Assembly: GCF_016741935.1 (NCBI RefSeq)
Contig: NZ_JAERRG010000001.1
Coordinates: forward strand, 310,001-374,000
DNA from: Streptomyces endocoffeicus
GTDB taxonomy: Bacteria; Actinomycetota; Actinomycetes; Streptomycetales; Streptomycetaceae
Direction of reading: 5' to 3'
Length of the DNA stretch: 64,000 bases
The translations under genes and the position numbers were made by a program. Below are positions 17,776 through 25,128 of this stretch, one piece after another; the first letter of the stretch is position 1, and each line of letters begins with the position of its first letter. The notes beneath the pieces are model-generated. The model was given only the letters and a program-made list of their open reading frames with translations, searched no databases and was not told the DNA's origin.

Positions 17776-18759
17776 ATGTTCAGGATCAGGATCACTTCCT
17801 CAGATACGACGGCGGACGCCAAACCCCGCCGCCGACGACGACGCGTTCTGGCCTTCGTGGCCGCCCTGTCGCTTCCGGTGACCGGACTGCTGGCTCTCAC
17901 GGTGTCCTCCAACACCGCCGCCGCGGGCGAGCCCGCGGCCAAGGCCGAGTGGACCACCGTCTTCCAGGACGACTTCAACGGCGCGGCGGGCACCGGCCTG
18001 AACAAGAACGACTGGCTGTACGACATCGGCACCGGCTACCCGGGTGGCGCCGCGAACTGGGGCACCGGCGAGATCGAGTCGGTCACGGACTCGACCGACA
18101 ACGTCTACCACGACGGTGACGGGCACATGGTGATCAAGCCGATCCGCGACGGTTCCGGTAAGTGGACCTCCGGCCGTGTGGAGACCCAGCGCACCGACTT
18201 CGAGGCGCCCGCCGGTGGACAGTTGGAGATCAGCGCTTCCCTCAAGCAGCCCAACCCGGAGAAGGCCCTCGGAATTTGGCCCGCCTTCTGGGCCATGGGC
18301 GCCGACGCCCGCCCGGTCGGGGCCACCAACTGGCCGAGCATCGGTGAGCTGGACATCATGGAGGCCGTCAACGGGCTGAGCAAGCACTCGAACACCTTCC
18401 ACTGCGGTGAGTGGGCCGGCGAGTGCCACGACCCGGACGGGATCACCAGCGATCTGCTGCCGTGCGAAGGCTGTCAGACCGACTACCACACGTACTCCGT
18501 GATCGTGGATCGCACCGACACCTCCGCCGAACAGCTGCGCTTCTACCGCGACGGCAAGGAAACCTTCACGGTGAAGCAGAACCAGGTGTCCGCCGAGACC
18601 TGGAAGAAGGCGGTGGACCACGGGTTCTTCGCCATCTTCAATGTCGCGGTCGGCGGCTCTTACCCGAACAAGGTCTGCGGCTGCACCTCACCGGCGGCGG
18701 ACACCACCTCGGGTGAGGGAATGAGCGTGGACTGGTTCTCCGTCAAGGTGAGCAAATGA
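17776..18759 (+). CDS. secreted glycoside hydrolase family 16 (beta-glucanase type)
   Basis: A 327-residue secreted enzyme. The signal peptide has an arginine run (residues 18-23), a hydrophobic core and cleavage near AAA-GE (about residue 50), and could use Sec or Tat. The mature protein is a single GH16 jelly roll with the catalytic motif GELDIME: E191 nucleophile, D193 and E196 acid/base. Aromatic residues lining the cleft (IWPAFWAMG) are present. The probable substrate is a beta-1,3- or 1,3-1,4-glucan; no carbohydrate-binding module is fused. Confidence 0.9.
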   Translation: MFRIRITSSDTTADAKPRRRRRRVLAFVAALSLPVTGLLALTVSSNTAAAGEPAAKAEWTTVFQDDFNGAAGTGLNKNDWLYDIGTGYPGGAANWGTGEIESVTDSTDNVYHDGDGHMVIKPIRDGSGKWTSGRVETQRTDFEAPAGGQLEISASLKQPNPEKALGIWPAFWAMGADARPVGATNWPSIGELDIMEAVNGLSKHSNTFHCGEWAGECHDPDGITSDLLPCEGCQTDYHTYSVIVDRTDTSAEQLRFYRDGKETFTVKQNQVSAETWKKAVDHGFFAIFNVAVGGSYPNKVCGCTSPAADTTSGEGMSVDWFSVKVSK

Positions 18760-18779
18760 CTTCCGCTCCCGGCGGATAC

Positions 18780-18906
18780 GAGTACCGGTCTTACCTGCGC
18801 TCGACAGGCTGACACCGCCAGTACGGCGGCCTCGGCGACGTTGACCGCCGCGTTGATGTCCCGGTCGAGGACGGCTCCGCGGGCCCCGCATTCCCACACT
18901 CGGATG
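18780..18906 (-). pseudogene. TnpB (IS200/IS605 OrfB) C-terminal remnant
   Basis: The minus-strand frame reads WECGARGAVLDRDINAAVNV then AEAAVLAVSACRAQVRP, the final zinc-finger half (one Cys pair) and RuvC-III aspartate motif (LDRDINAA) of TnpB. Upstream residues are present only in broken frames and only about 40 codons are clearly homologous. It abuts the GH16 stop codon. A triple GTGCAGGG repeat (about 18905-18930) follows. Confidence 0.7.
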
Positions 18907-18971
18907 TGCAGGGTGCAGGGTGCAGGGGCTTGGGGCCGTCCTTGGTGAGTGGGCCGCCTGGGGGTGCCTGA

Positions 18972-19451
18972 TTACCTGACGGGTACCTGTTGGCCGGCGT
19001 CCCTGAGCGACTTCTCGATGGTGTGCGCACACGTGGTGAACATCTCGACCTGGTCAGGGGGCAGATCGCGCACGGAAATCTGCTCCAGGGTGCGCCACAT
19101 GTCGGCGATGGGCTCCTCCAGGGCTCGGCCGGTATCGGTGAGGCTGACCACCATGACCCGCCGGTCGTGGGGAGCGGGCTCCCGGGTGAGCAGTCCGGCC
19201 TCTTGCATGCGGCGCAGTGACTTGGAGACGGTGGAGTGGTCGAGGCCGACACGCTCCAGCAGTTCTGCCTGTGTCTGGCCGTCGTGGTCGAAGAGCTGCA
19301 TCAGCAGCAGTTCCTGTCCCGGGTGCAGGTTCAGGGCGCGCAGCATGGCGGCGGCATGGGCGCGGTGGGCGCGGGCGAGCTGGAAGATGGCGTAGCTCAA
19401 TCGCCCGTCGCGCGCCGCGTTCGGCAGCTCCGATGAGGTGGTGTCGGACAT
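18972..19451 (-). CDS. MarR-family regulator
   Basis: A 159-residue winged-helix protein: HPGQELLLMQLFDHDGQTQ, recognition helix LDHSTVSKSLRRMQEAGLL, and wing EPAPHDRRVMVVSLT. GAGGGAG precedes the ATG. It lies immediately downstream of the quinone oxidoreductase on the same strand, 35 bp apart, so the pair probably forms an operon under the inverted repeat at 20446-20487. The likely inducer is a quinone or electrophile. Confidence 0.9.
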   Translation of the reverse strand: MSDTTSSELPNAARDGRLSYAIFQLARAHRAHAAAMLRALNLHPGQELLLMQLFDHDGQTQAELLERVGLDHSTVSKSLRRMQEAGLLTREPAPHDRRVMVVSLTDTGRALEEPIADMWRTLEQISVRDLPPDQVEMFTTCAHTIEKSLRDAGQQVPVR

Positions 19452-19486
19452 TGCTGCTCCCTCATTACAAGAGTGGGGTTGATCGG

Positions 19487-20401
19487 TCAGTTGATGGTGA
19501 GGACGAGCTTGCCGCGGTTGTGGCCGGCATCGCTGGCCTGCTGCGCCTTGGCGGCTTCTGCCAGCGGGTAGGTGGCGCTGAGCGTGGTCACCAGTGTGCC
19601 GTCGGCGGCCTGCTGGGCCAGTTCGGCCAGCCGCGCGGCGGAGCGTCGCTGCGGGCCCTCGGCGAAGACGATGCCGAGTTCGCGGGCGCGGAAGTCGGCG
19701 GTGGTGACGATCCGGTCGGTGCCGCCACGCAGGATGATGGAGTCCTCCAGTGCGCCCTTGCCCGCGGCGTCGAAGACGGCGTCCACCCCTTCGGGGGCGA
19801 GCTCGCGGACCCGCTGGACCAGGTTGTCCCCGTAGACCAGCGCGGTCGCGCCGAGCGAGGTGACGTACTCCTGGTTGGCGGCTCCGGCAGTGCCGATAAC
19901 GCGGGCGCCGCGTGCGACGGCGAGCTGGACGGCGATGGTGCCGAGCGCGCCGGACGCTCCATGGATCAGCAGCGTCTCACCCGAGGTGACGTCGAGCAGG
20001 TCCAGCACGCGTTCGGCACCGTCGCTCGCCACGGGCAGGGCGGCGGCGTGTGCCCAGTCCAGGCCGGCCGGCTTGGGCGCGAGGACGGCCGCGGGTGCCA
20101 GGGCGTACTGGGCGTAGGAGCCGGTGTCGGACCAGCCCAGGACCTCGTCCCCCACCTTCAGGTGGTCGACGTCCTCGCCGACGGCGTCGACCACACCGGC
20201 GATTTCCCCGCCCGGCACGGCGGGCAGCGTGGTGGGGAAGATGGCTTCCATGACACCGGAGCGGATCTTGCCGTCCACCGGGTTGACGCCGACAGCCTGT
20301 ACACGCACCCGGACCTGGCCGGGGCCGGGCTGAGGAATGTCGATCTCCGCCTCGTGCAGGACCTCGGTGCCGCCGAACGCGTCGAAAACAATGGCCTTCA
20401 T
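19487..20401 (-). CDS. NADPH:quinone oxidoreductase, zinc-independent MDR family
   Basis: A 304-residue medium-chain dehydrogenase/reductase. The N terminus KAIVFDAFGGTEVL and PGPGQVRVRVQAVGVNPVD are typical of quinone reductases, and the Rossmann motif GASGALGTIAVQLA binds NADPH. The catalytic zinc cysteines of alcohol dehydrogenases are absent. GGAG precedes the ATG at 20401; the frame stays open far upstream, across the operator, and those starts are not credible. The predicted role is detoxification of quinones or enones. Confidence 0.88.
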   Translation of the reverse strand: MKAIVFDAFGGTEVLHEAEIDIPQPGPGQVRVRVQAVGVNPVDGKIRSGVMEAIFPTTLPAVPGGEIAGVVDAVGEDVDHLKVGDEVLGWSDTGSYAQYALAPAAVLAPKPAGLDWAHAAALPVASDGAERVLDLLDVTSGETLLIHGASGALGTIAVQLAVARGARVIGTAGAANQEYVTSLGATALVYGDNLVQRVRELAPEGVDAVFDAAGKGALEDSIILRGGTDRIVTTADFRARELGIVFAEGPQRRSAARLAELAQQAADGTLVTTLSATYPLAEAAKAQQASDAGHNRGKLVLTIN

Positions 20402-20445
20402 GGCTGTGGTCTCCTCGAGTCGCATGCTGTGCCGACCACTTTCCG

Positions 20446-20487
20446 TGGCCAGCCACATAAAAGTAGCATCGATTATGTGGCTAGCCA
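20446..20487. promoter_or_regulatory. MarR operator candidate: long inverted repeat
   Basis: TGGCCAGCCACATAA (20446-20460) and TTATGTGGCTAGCCA (20473-20487) form a 15-bp inverted repeat with one mismatch and a 12-base spacer. The right half contains the perfect palindrome TGGCTAGCCA. It lies 45-86 bases upstream of the quinone oxidoreductase start, where the promoter should be. Confidence 0.65.
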
Positions 20488-20562
20488 AGTAATCGCCTCG
20501 GGAGATCCCGAAGGCAACCCACCTGTCGGCAAAGGAATGCGACCACCACAGCGGGAAGCGGC

Positions 20563-20690
20563 ATGGCCAACCTGACGCACAAGCGGGTATCGACCGACCA
20601 GCAGCCGACCGACCGCCAGAACCTCGTCCTGGACGAGGCCGGGATCGAGGGCCCGGTCGTCTTCGAGGAGCAGGCCGGCATCTCCAACCG
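20563..20690 (+). pseudogene. serine recombinase (resolvase) N-terminal fragment
   Basis: About 43 codons (MANLTHKRVSTDQQPTDRQ, then DEAGIEGPVVFEEQAG) match the start of small resolvase/invertase-type serine recombinases, including the catalytic serine in RVST. After about codon 43 the match ends and the remaining frame to 20940 is unrelated, low-complexity sequence. The fragment cannot be active. Confidence 0.65.
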
Positions 20691-20984
20691 CCTCCACGGC
20701 GCGGATGACTTCTTCGGTGGCGACGGTGGCGACGGCGCGGGCGCCGGCCGACGCGTCCACGAGCACGGGGGCAGCCGCGGCGCCATCCGCACGGCCGTTT
20801 CGAGCTGGAGCCCGCCGAGCGGGCCGCACTCGGTGATCGGCAGCTTGGACAGGTCCCCGGTCTTCGGGAACGCCTCGCCTGCGGCGCGGGCGGTTTCACA
20901 CCCAGTACATCGAGCAGCAGAACCGGCCCGTCTGAGCTGAGGTCGACAGTGCGGACCGTGCGCAGCGCGGGTCAGAGCGCCTCT
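20691..20984. other. about 290 bp of unidentified remnant sequence
   Basis: Open frames exist on both strands (for example a minus frame with PVLVDASAGARAVATVATEE), but none has both a start and a recognisable domain. It sits between two mobile-element relics and is probably debris. Confidence 0.3.
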
Positions 20985-21040
20985 CAGAATCGCTTCACCA
21001 CCGGGCTGAAGCCCAGTGCACTGCGATCGGACCCGGTAGC
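20985..21040 (-). repeat. IS200/IS605-like right-end repeat, copy 2 (possible omega-RNA 3' scaffold)
   Basis: On the minus strand this reads CTACCGGGTCCGATCGCAGT, then a stem-loop GGGCTTCAGCCC, then GGTGGTGAAGCG. It matches copy 1 at the very start of the window in the same orientation. It lies 2 kb from a TnpB remnant, which supports an IS605-type origin. An active guide RNA would need a nearby tnpB, which is absent. Confidence 0.45.
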
Positions 21041-21147
21041 GGAGCGCCCGGTCCCACCAGCGCGGTGGGGCCGGGCGCATCCGGGCTCAAGCCCTGGCCT
21101 TTCGTGGCCACCCAGGGCAGCGTGGCAGCAAGGCGCGGCCGGTACGG

Positions 21148-22527
21148 CTAACGGGACTGGTCGAAGAGCCAGTCGATGACGACGTCGTTCTCGTATGTCT
21201 GGGCCCATGCGAAGTGCGGGCTCACCGGCGTCGTTCCGGGCTGGTAGCTCGTGAACAGCACATGGCTGCCGGCCCGGCGGGCCCGGTTCAGCAGGGCCTT
21301 GGAGCGGGCTTCGAACTCCGCTTTCGGCAGGTCGTTGGCCCACTCCCCGCGGGTGACCTGCGCACCGGCGCTCTCCAACGCGTTCATCAGCGTCCAGGTG
21401 CCGGGCTTTCCGAACCGTCCCTCGCGGTAGGGGACCACCGGGTCGTCAATGGAGTGATCGGCCCAGATCGGGATGTGCGTGATCCGGTCCATGGTGGACG
21501 GGTCGCCCCAGCCGGCGGTGGCCAGGGCCGCGGCGAAGGTGTGGGGACGCCTCGGGAGCAGGTTGAAGATGCCTCGCGCGCCCGATGACAGGCCGACGAG
21601 ATAGAGCCGATCCGCGTCGACGGGGCGCTGCGTTGTGAAGGCGTCGATGAGTTCGACCAGCGCCGCGCGGACCTTGGGGTCGGTCCAGTCGGTTCCGTCG
21701 GGTCCGTCCATGGGGCGGGGCAGCGGGATCTGGGGGGCGAGCACGAACGCCGGGTGCCGGCGCTGGCGTTCCGGCTTGGCGAAGGTGACGGCGACACGAT
21801 TGGCGGTGAGCTGGGTCATGTTGTTGTCGGCGACCTCGCCGCCGCCGTGCAGGGTGACGACGAGCGGATACCGGGTGGCCGCCCCCGGACTCCGCGCGGA
21901 CCCTTCCGGCTGGTACAGCCGGAAGGCCAGCTCGAATCCCGTGGAGTCGGTGAACGATCCCGCCGTGAAGTCGTCGACCACCGGGGTGATGACGTCGTCG
22001 TTCCGGACCGCCAGCGGACCGGCCGCGAGCACCAGGTCACCACCGGGGGTCCGCACATCGGCCAGCTGCCTGACGGTGTAGGCGCGATGGAGCGGAAGAG
22101 GGTCGGTGCCGGAGGCCCGTGCGTTGGCGTCGTCCGGGTCGAGTTCGATGACGAGGTATCTGCCCGGCCGTCCGGCGTTGCGGAGGTCGTCCGTCCTGGC
22201 CACGGTGTTCGGGTAGACCCGGGTGACCGTTCGGGCCGCGCTCTGCCCACCGAGGTCGGCGGTGACCTGGAACGCGGAGGGCGGGATGACGCCGCCGCGT
22301 AAGTCGATGGGGGCCGCGTAGCGGATGGCGACGGCGGTCACCCGCCAGTTGTTCCTGGGCGTCACCTGTGTGACGAGCGCGGTCCGCAGAACGGGATTGG
22401 CTCCGGACGCCGCGGGCCGGTGTGGCGCGGGGGCATCGGCCGCCGCGGTGGCCGCGTTGCTGACCGTCGAGGCGGTGACGGTCCCCGCGGCGATGGTGAG
22501 CGCCGTACGTCTGGTGATGTCGCGCAC
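21148..22527 (-). CDS. Tat-exported esterase, PHB-depolymerase/feruloyl-esterase-like
   Basis: A 459-residue secreted alpha/beta hydrolase. The signal peptide has a twin-arginine motif (DITRRTALTI) and cleavage near ADA (about residue 31). A beta-rich N-terminal domain spans about 45-190, and the hydrolase domain about 195-459 has the oxyanion motif LHGGGE, nucleophile S314 in GLSSG, an aspartate in HSIDDPVVP (361-362) and H438 in PHFAW. This matches the COG4099 group of polyester or feruloyl esterases. The GTG at 22527 has GGAGG upstream; the longer frame has no support. Confidence 0.82.
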   Translation of the reverse strand: MRDITRRTALTIAAGTVTASTVSNAATAAADAPAPHRPAASGANPVLRTALVTQVTPRNNWRVTAVAIRYAAPIDLRGGVIPPSAFQVTADLGGQSAARTVTRVYPNTVARTDDLRNAGRPGRYLVIELDPDDANARASGTDPLPLHRAYTVRQLADVRTPGGDLVLAAGPLAVRNDDVITPVVDDFTAGSFTDSTGFELAFRLYQPEGSARSPGAATRYPLVVTLHGGGEVADNNMTQLTANRVAVTFAKPERQRRHPAFVLAPQIPLPRPMDGPDGTDWTDPKVRAALVELIDAFTTQRPVDADRLYLVGLSSGARGIFNLLPRRPHTFAAALATAGWGDPSTMDRITHIPIWADHSIDDPVVPYREGRFGKPGTWTLMNALESAGAQVTRGEWANDLPKAEFEARSKALLNRARRAGSHVLFTSYQPGTTPVSPHFAWAQTYENDVVIDWLFDQSR

Positions 22528-22894
22528 AGGTCCTCCGTAAGGTGTCGGGCGGCCCGAAGGGGGGCCGGATGTCGAGCCGTTCGCCTGGTGCGGTGAACCG
22601 AGGAAGAGCCGTAGGGCGTGGTGAGCGCCGACGCGTGGCGGGGCAGATGGTGAAGGCAGGTGGCGGGGCGTCGCCGTATCAGGGTGAGTCTCCAAGCCGT
22701 GTCCGAACGGCGTCCAGCGTCCGGACCGGGATCTGTCGATGCGTCATCCGCATCAATCCGGCCGTCCGCTCGTGCTCCCCGGGCAGGGGAAGGGCAACAC
22801 CGCGGTGTGCACGACTGTCTTATGCGCAAACGACAGCTTCATATCCGGGGGCGAGGGGTGGCCCTGCCTCCACGCACATCTGAAGCTTTGTTGT

Positions 22895-22910
22895 ATGCAT
22901 GTCAATGCAT
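22895..22910. promoter_or_regulatory. ATGCAT-N4-ATGCAT element upstream of the IclR gene
   Basis: Two ATGCAT hexamers, each self-complementary, are separated by GTCA about 50 bases before the IclR start and inside an AT-rich patch. This could be the operator of the IclR regulator. The region 22528-22894 has no gene I can support. Confidence 0.45.
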
Positions 22911-22958
22911 GACCCCCTTTGTGCGGCACACGGCCCTATCCGCCGAAAGGATCCCCAG

Positions 22959-23741
22959 ATGCGTTCAGCGCCGCCTCCACCTCCGCCCAGCGGCGCGCCC
23001 GCCGAGAAGGCACCGGCCCCCCGCTCGGTGACCGGCCGGGTTCTCAGCGTGCTGGACGCGTTCGCCGGAGAACGCCGTCGGCTGACCCTCTCGGACATCA
23101 GCCGGCGCACCGGGATGCCACTGGCCACTACGCACCGGCTTGTCGGCGAGCTGTTGTCCTGGGGTGCGCTCGAACGGCACCGGAACGGCCGCTACGAGAT
23201 CGGCCTGCACTTATGGGCGGTCGCGGCCATGGCCCCGCGTTGGCTGGAGCTGAGAGACGTGGCGATGCCCTTCCTCGTGAGCCTGTACCGGGAGACCGGG
23301 CGGCAGCAGGTTCGGCTGACGGTGCTGGACGGCATGGAGACGGTGCTCGTCGAGCGGATCGGCGCCCCGGACACCGGCGGAGCGGGCGAACCGGTCGGCG
23401 GCCGGCGCCCGGCGCACACCACCGGTGACGGCCTGGTGCTCCTCGCGTACGCGGGGGCCACTGTCCAGGAACGCTATCTGGTCCACCATGCCCCGGCGAC
23501 CGGCCTGCGTCGCGTGCTCGCCGAGGTGGAGGGGACGGGCTTCGCGATGAAGGGCCGGTGGCCCGGCCCCGGGGACACGAAGTCGGCCGCGGCCCCCGTG
23601 CGGGACGCGACGGGCGAGGTCGTCGCCGCCGTGTCCGTCGTTCCGGGGGCCGCCGCCGGACAGAGCGCGCTCGCGCCCGCCGTCATGGCCACCGGCCGGA
23701 CCATCTCCCGGGCACTGTTCCGTCGGCAGAACGGCGCGTGA
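22959..23741 (+). CDS. IclR-family transcriptional regulator
   Basis: A 260-residue protein: winged helix at about residues 25-85 (LTLSDISRRTGMPLATTHRLVGELLSWGAL) and a C-terminal GAF-like ligand domain. The ATG at 22959 was preferred because AAAGGA lies eight bases upstream; a longer in-frame start at 22899 lacks one. It lies between two secreted esterase genes on the opposite strand. IclR proteins often sense aromatic acids or acyl compounds, so control of one or both esterases is plausible. Confidence 0.88.
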   Translation: MRSAPPPPPPSGAPAEKAPAPRSVTGRVLSVLDAFAGERRRLTLSDISRRTGMPLATTHRLVGELLSWGALERHRNGRYEIGLHLWAVAAMAPRWLELRDVAMPFLVSLYRETGRQQVRLTVLDGMETVLVERIGAPDTGGAGEPVGGRRPAHTTGDGLVLLAYAGATVQERYLVHHAPATGLRRVLAEVEGTGFAMKGRWPGPGDTKSAAAPVRDATGEVVAAVSVVPGAAAGQSALAPAVMATGRTISRALFRRQNGA

Positions 23742-23798
23742 GCCGACGCCTCCGCGGGGCGCGGTTACGGACGGAGCGAGCAGCACGGGCTCGTGAGG

Positions 23799-23828
23799 AG
23801 GGCTCCCGCGGCGGACCGCGGGAGCCCT
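23799..23828. terminator. bidirectional hairpin terminator
   Basis: A perfect 13-bp stem (AGGGCTCCCGCGG / CCGCGGGAGCCCT) with the tetraloop CGGA sits between the convergent IclR and polyester hydrolase genes. This is the strongest hairpin in the window. Confidence 0.8.
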
Positions 23829-23853
23829 GCCCAGTGCTCCTACGAGGATCCGC

Positions 23854-24837
23854 TCAGAACGCGCAGGTGTCCTGCCAGCGCGTGACCAGGGAGGGGTTGT
23901 TCTTGTCCGCCTCCCGCGCGGCACCGCACAGGAACGGGCTGAAGCGGGTGTCGCCGTACAGCCAGCGGCTGAAGAACGACACGATCCACTTGCCCTGTTT
24001 GGCCTTGTTCCCGTAGCCGGTCATCGGGCAGAGATGGTCGCCGGGAACCTCGACGAAGAGCTTCTCGGCCTGGGACATGGAGTTGTACCAGGGCAGAGCG
24101 TAGGTGTTGGCGTGGGCGACGGGGTCGCTCTGACAGGTCATGAAGAAGGTGGGGTCGGTGACTCCGGAGAAGTTCTGGTTCGGGTAGTACGGGGCCAGGG
24201 GTACGCCCGCCTTGAAGCGGGAGTCGTCCCGGAGGGCCGCCATGACACCGCCGCCGCCCATCGAGTGACCGGCCGCACCGAGCGTGCCGTTCACCTTTCC
24301 GTAGATCGGGTTGCCGGCGGTGGAGCTGAACGAGATCAGCTGGGTGCCGGCGGCGCTGATCTGGCGGCCGCGCGACGCGGGATCGTCGCCCAGCGTGGAG
24401 GTGCCGACGTTGATGACGACGAAGCCCCAGGAAGCGAGGCGGGGCGCGAGCCACTGCAGGTTCTGCTGGGTGCCTTGGTAGCCCGGCATCAGCACGACGC
24501 CGGGGTACGAGCCACCGGCCGTCGGGTAGGTGATCGTGCCGGACCCGTACCCGCTCGGATTGGGAACGGTGTAAGTGGCGGTGGCCAGCGGCCCGTTCGT
24601 GGCCTCGAGTGAAGCGGTGGTCGGATTCGGGATCGCCGCGAGGACGGCAGCGCTCTCGGCGGACGGTCCGGTCGCGGGCCTGCTCTGGGACTGCCGCGCG
24701 GCGGCCGCGGTCGGTGTGACCGAGACGGCGAACAGCGCGGAGGCGAGGGTGGTCGCCAGCACGAACAGCACGGCCACGACACGGGACCGGGACCGTAACG
24801 GCGATGTCCTGCTGGACGGACGACGGGTTGGACGCAT
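23854..24837 (-). CDS. PETase/cutinase-type polyester hydrolase, secreted
   Basis: A 327-residue secreted alpha/beta hydrolase with a signal peptide (hydrophobic 20-40, cleavage near AAA at 44-46). Catalytic triad: S192 in GHSMGGGG, D238 in CQSDPVA, H268 in GDHLC; oxyanion residues Y120 (PGYQG) and M193. Cysteines C235 and C270 sit at D-3 and H+2, the positions of the extra disulfide of type II PET hydrolases (C203-C239 in the Ideonella enzyme), and C304-C325 form the usual C-terminal disulfide. The PETase tryptophan in the APW motif is Y217 and the residue before the nucleophile is His, as in cutinases. GGAGG precedes the ATG. Confidence 0.88.
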   Translation of the reverse strand: MRPTRRPSSRTSPLRSRSRVVAVLFVLATTLASALFAVSVTPTAAAARQSQSRPATGPSAESAAVLAAIPNPTTASLEATNGPLATATYTVPNPSGYGSGTITYPTAGGSYPGVVLMPGYQGTQQNLQWLAPRLASWGFVVINVGTSTLGDDPASRGRQISAAGTQLISFSSTAGNPIYGKVNGTLGAAGHSMGGGGVMAALRDDSRFKAGVPLAPYYPNQNFSGVTDPTFFMTCQSDPVAHANTYALPWYNSMSQAEKLFVEVPGDHLCPMTGYGNKAKQGKWIVSFFSRWLYGDTRFSPFLCGAAREADKNNPSLVTRWQDTCAF

Positions 24838-25128
24838 CGATGGACCTCCAGGATGCGGCGCGGGTGCGCGCTGCGGAAGCGCAGCGCGACCGCACCGTAA
24901 GGTGCGCCGGCGACACCCGGAAGCCGGCTTTCTGCCCAGCGGAAGGAAAAACGGTGCTCTTCGGGCCCTTTGAGCCTTGGCCTTGTCCTGAGGTCAAGCT
25001 CCACGGTGCCGGTACGGACTGGTCGTCACCGCCGTGACGGTGACACTGTGCCTCGGATACCTGTGGCCGCGGTACTTCGCCCTGAGGTGACCGCCGGCAC
25101 CCACTGACCGAACGGGGGCTTCGACGTC

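Noticed and set aside
25000..25092. Short hydrophobic frame (YGLVVTAVTVTLCLGYLW) before the TrkA gene
   Set aside because: Possibly the tail of a lost membrane protein, but no start, no homologous domain and too short to support as a gene.
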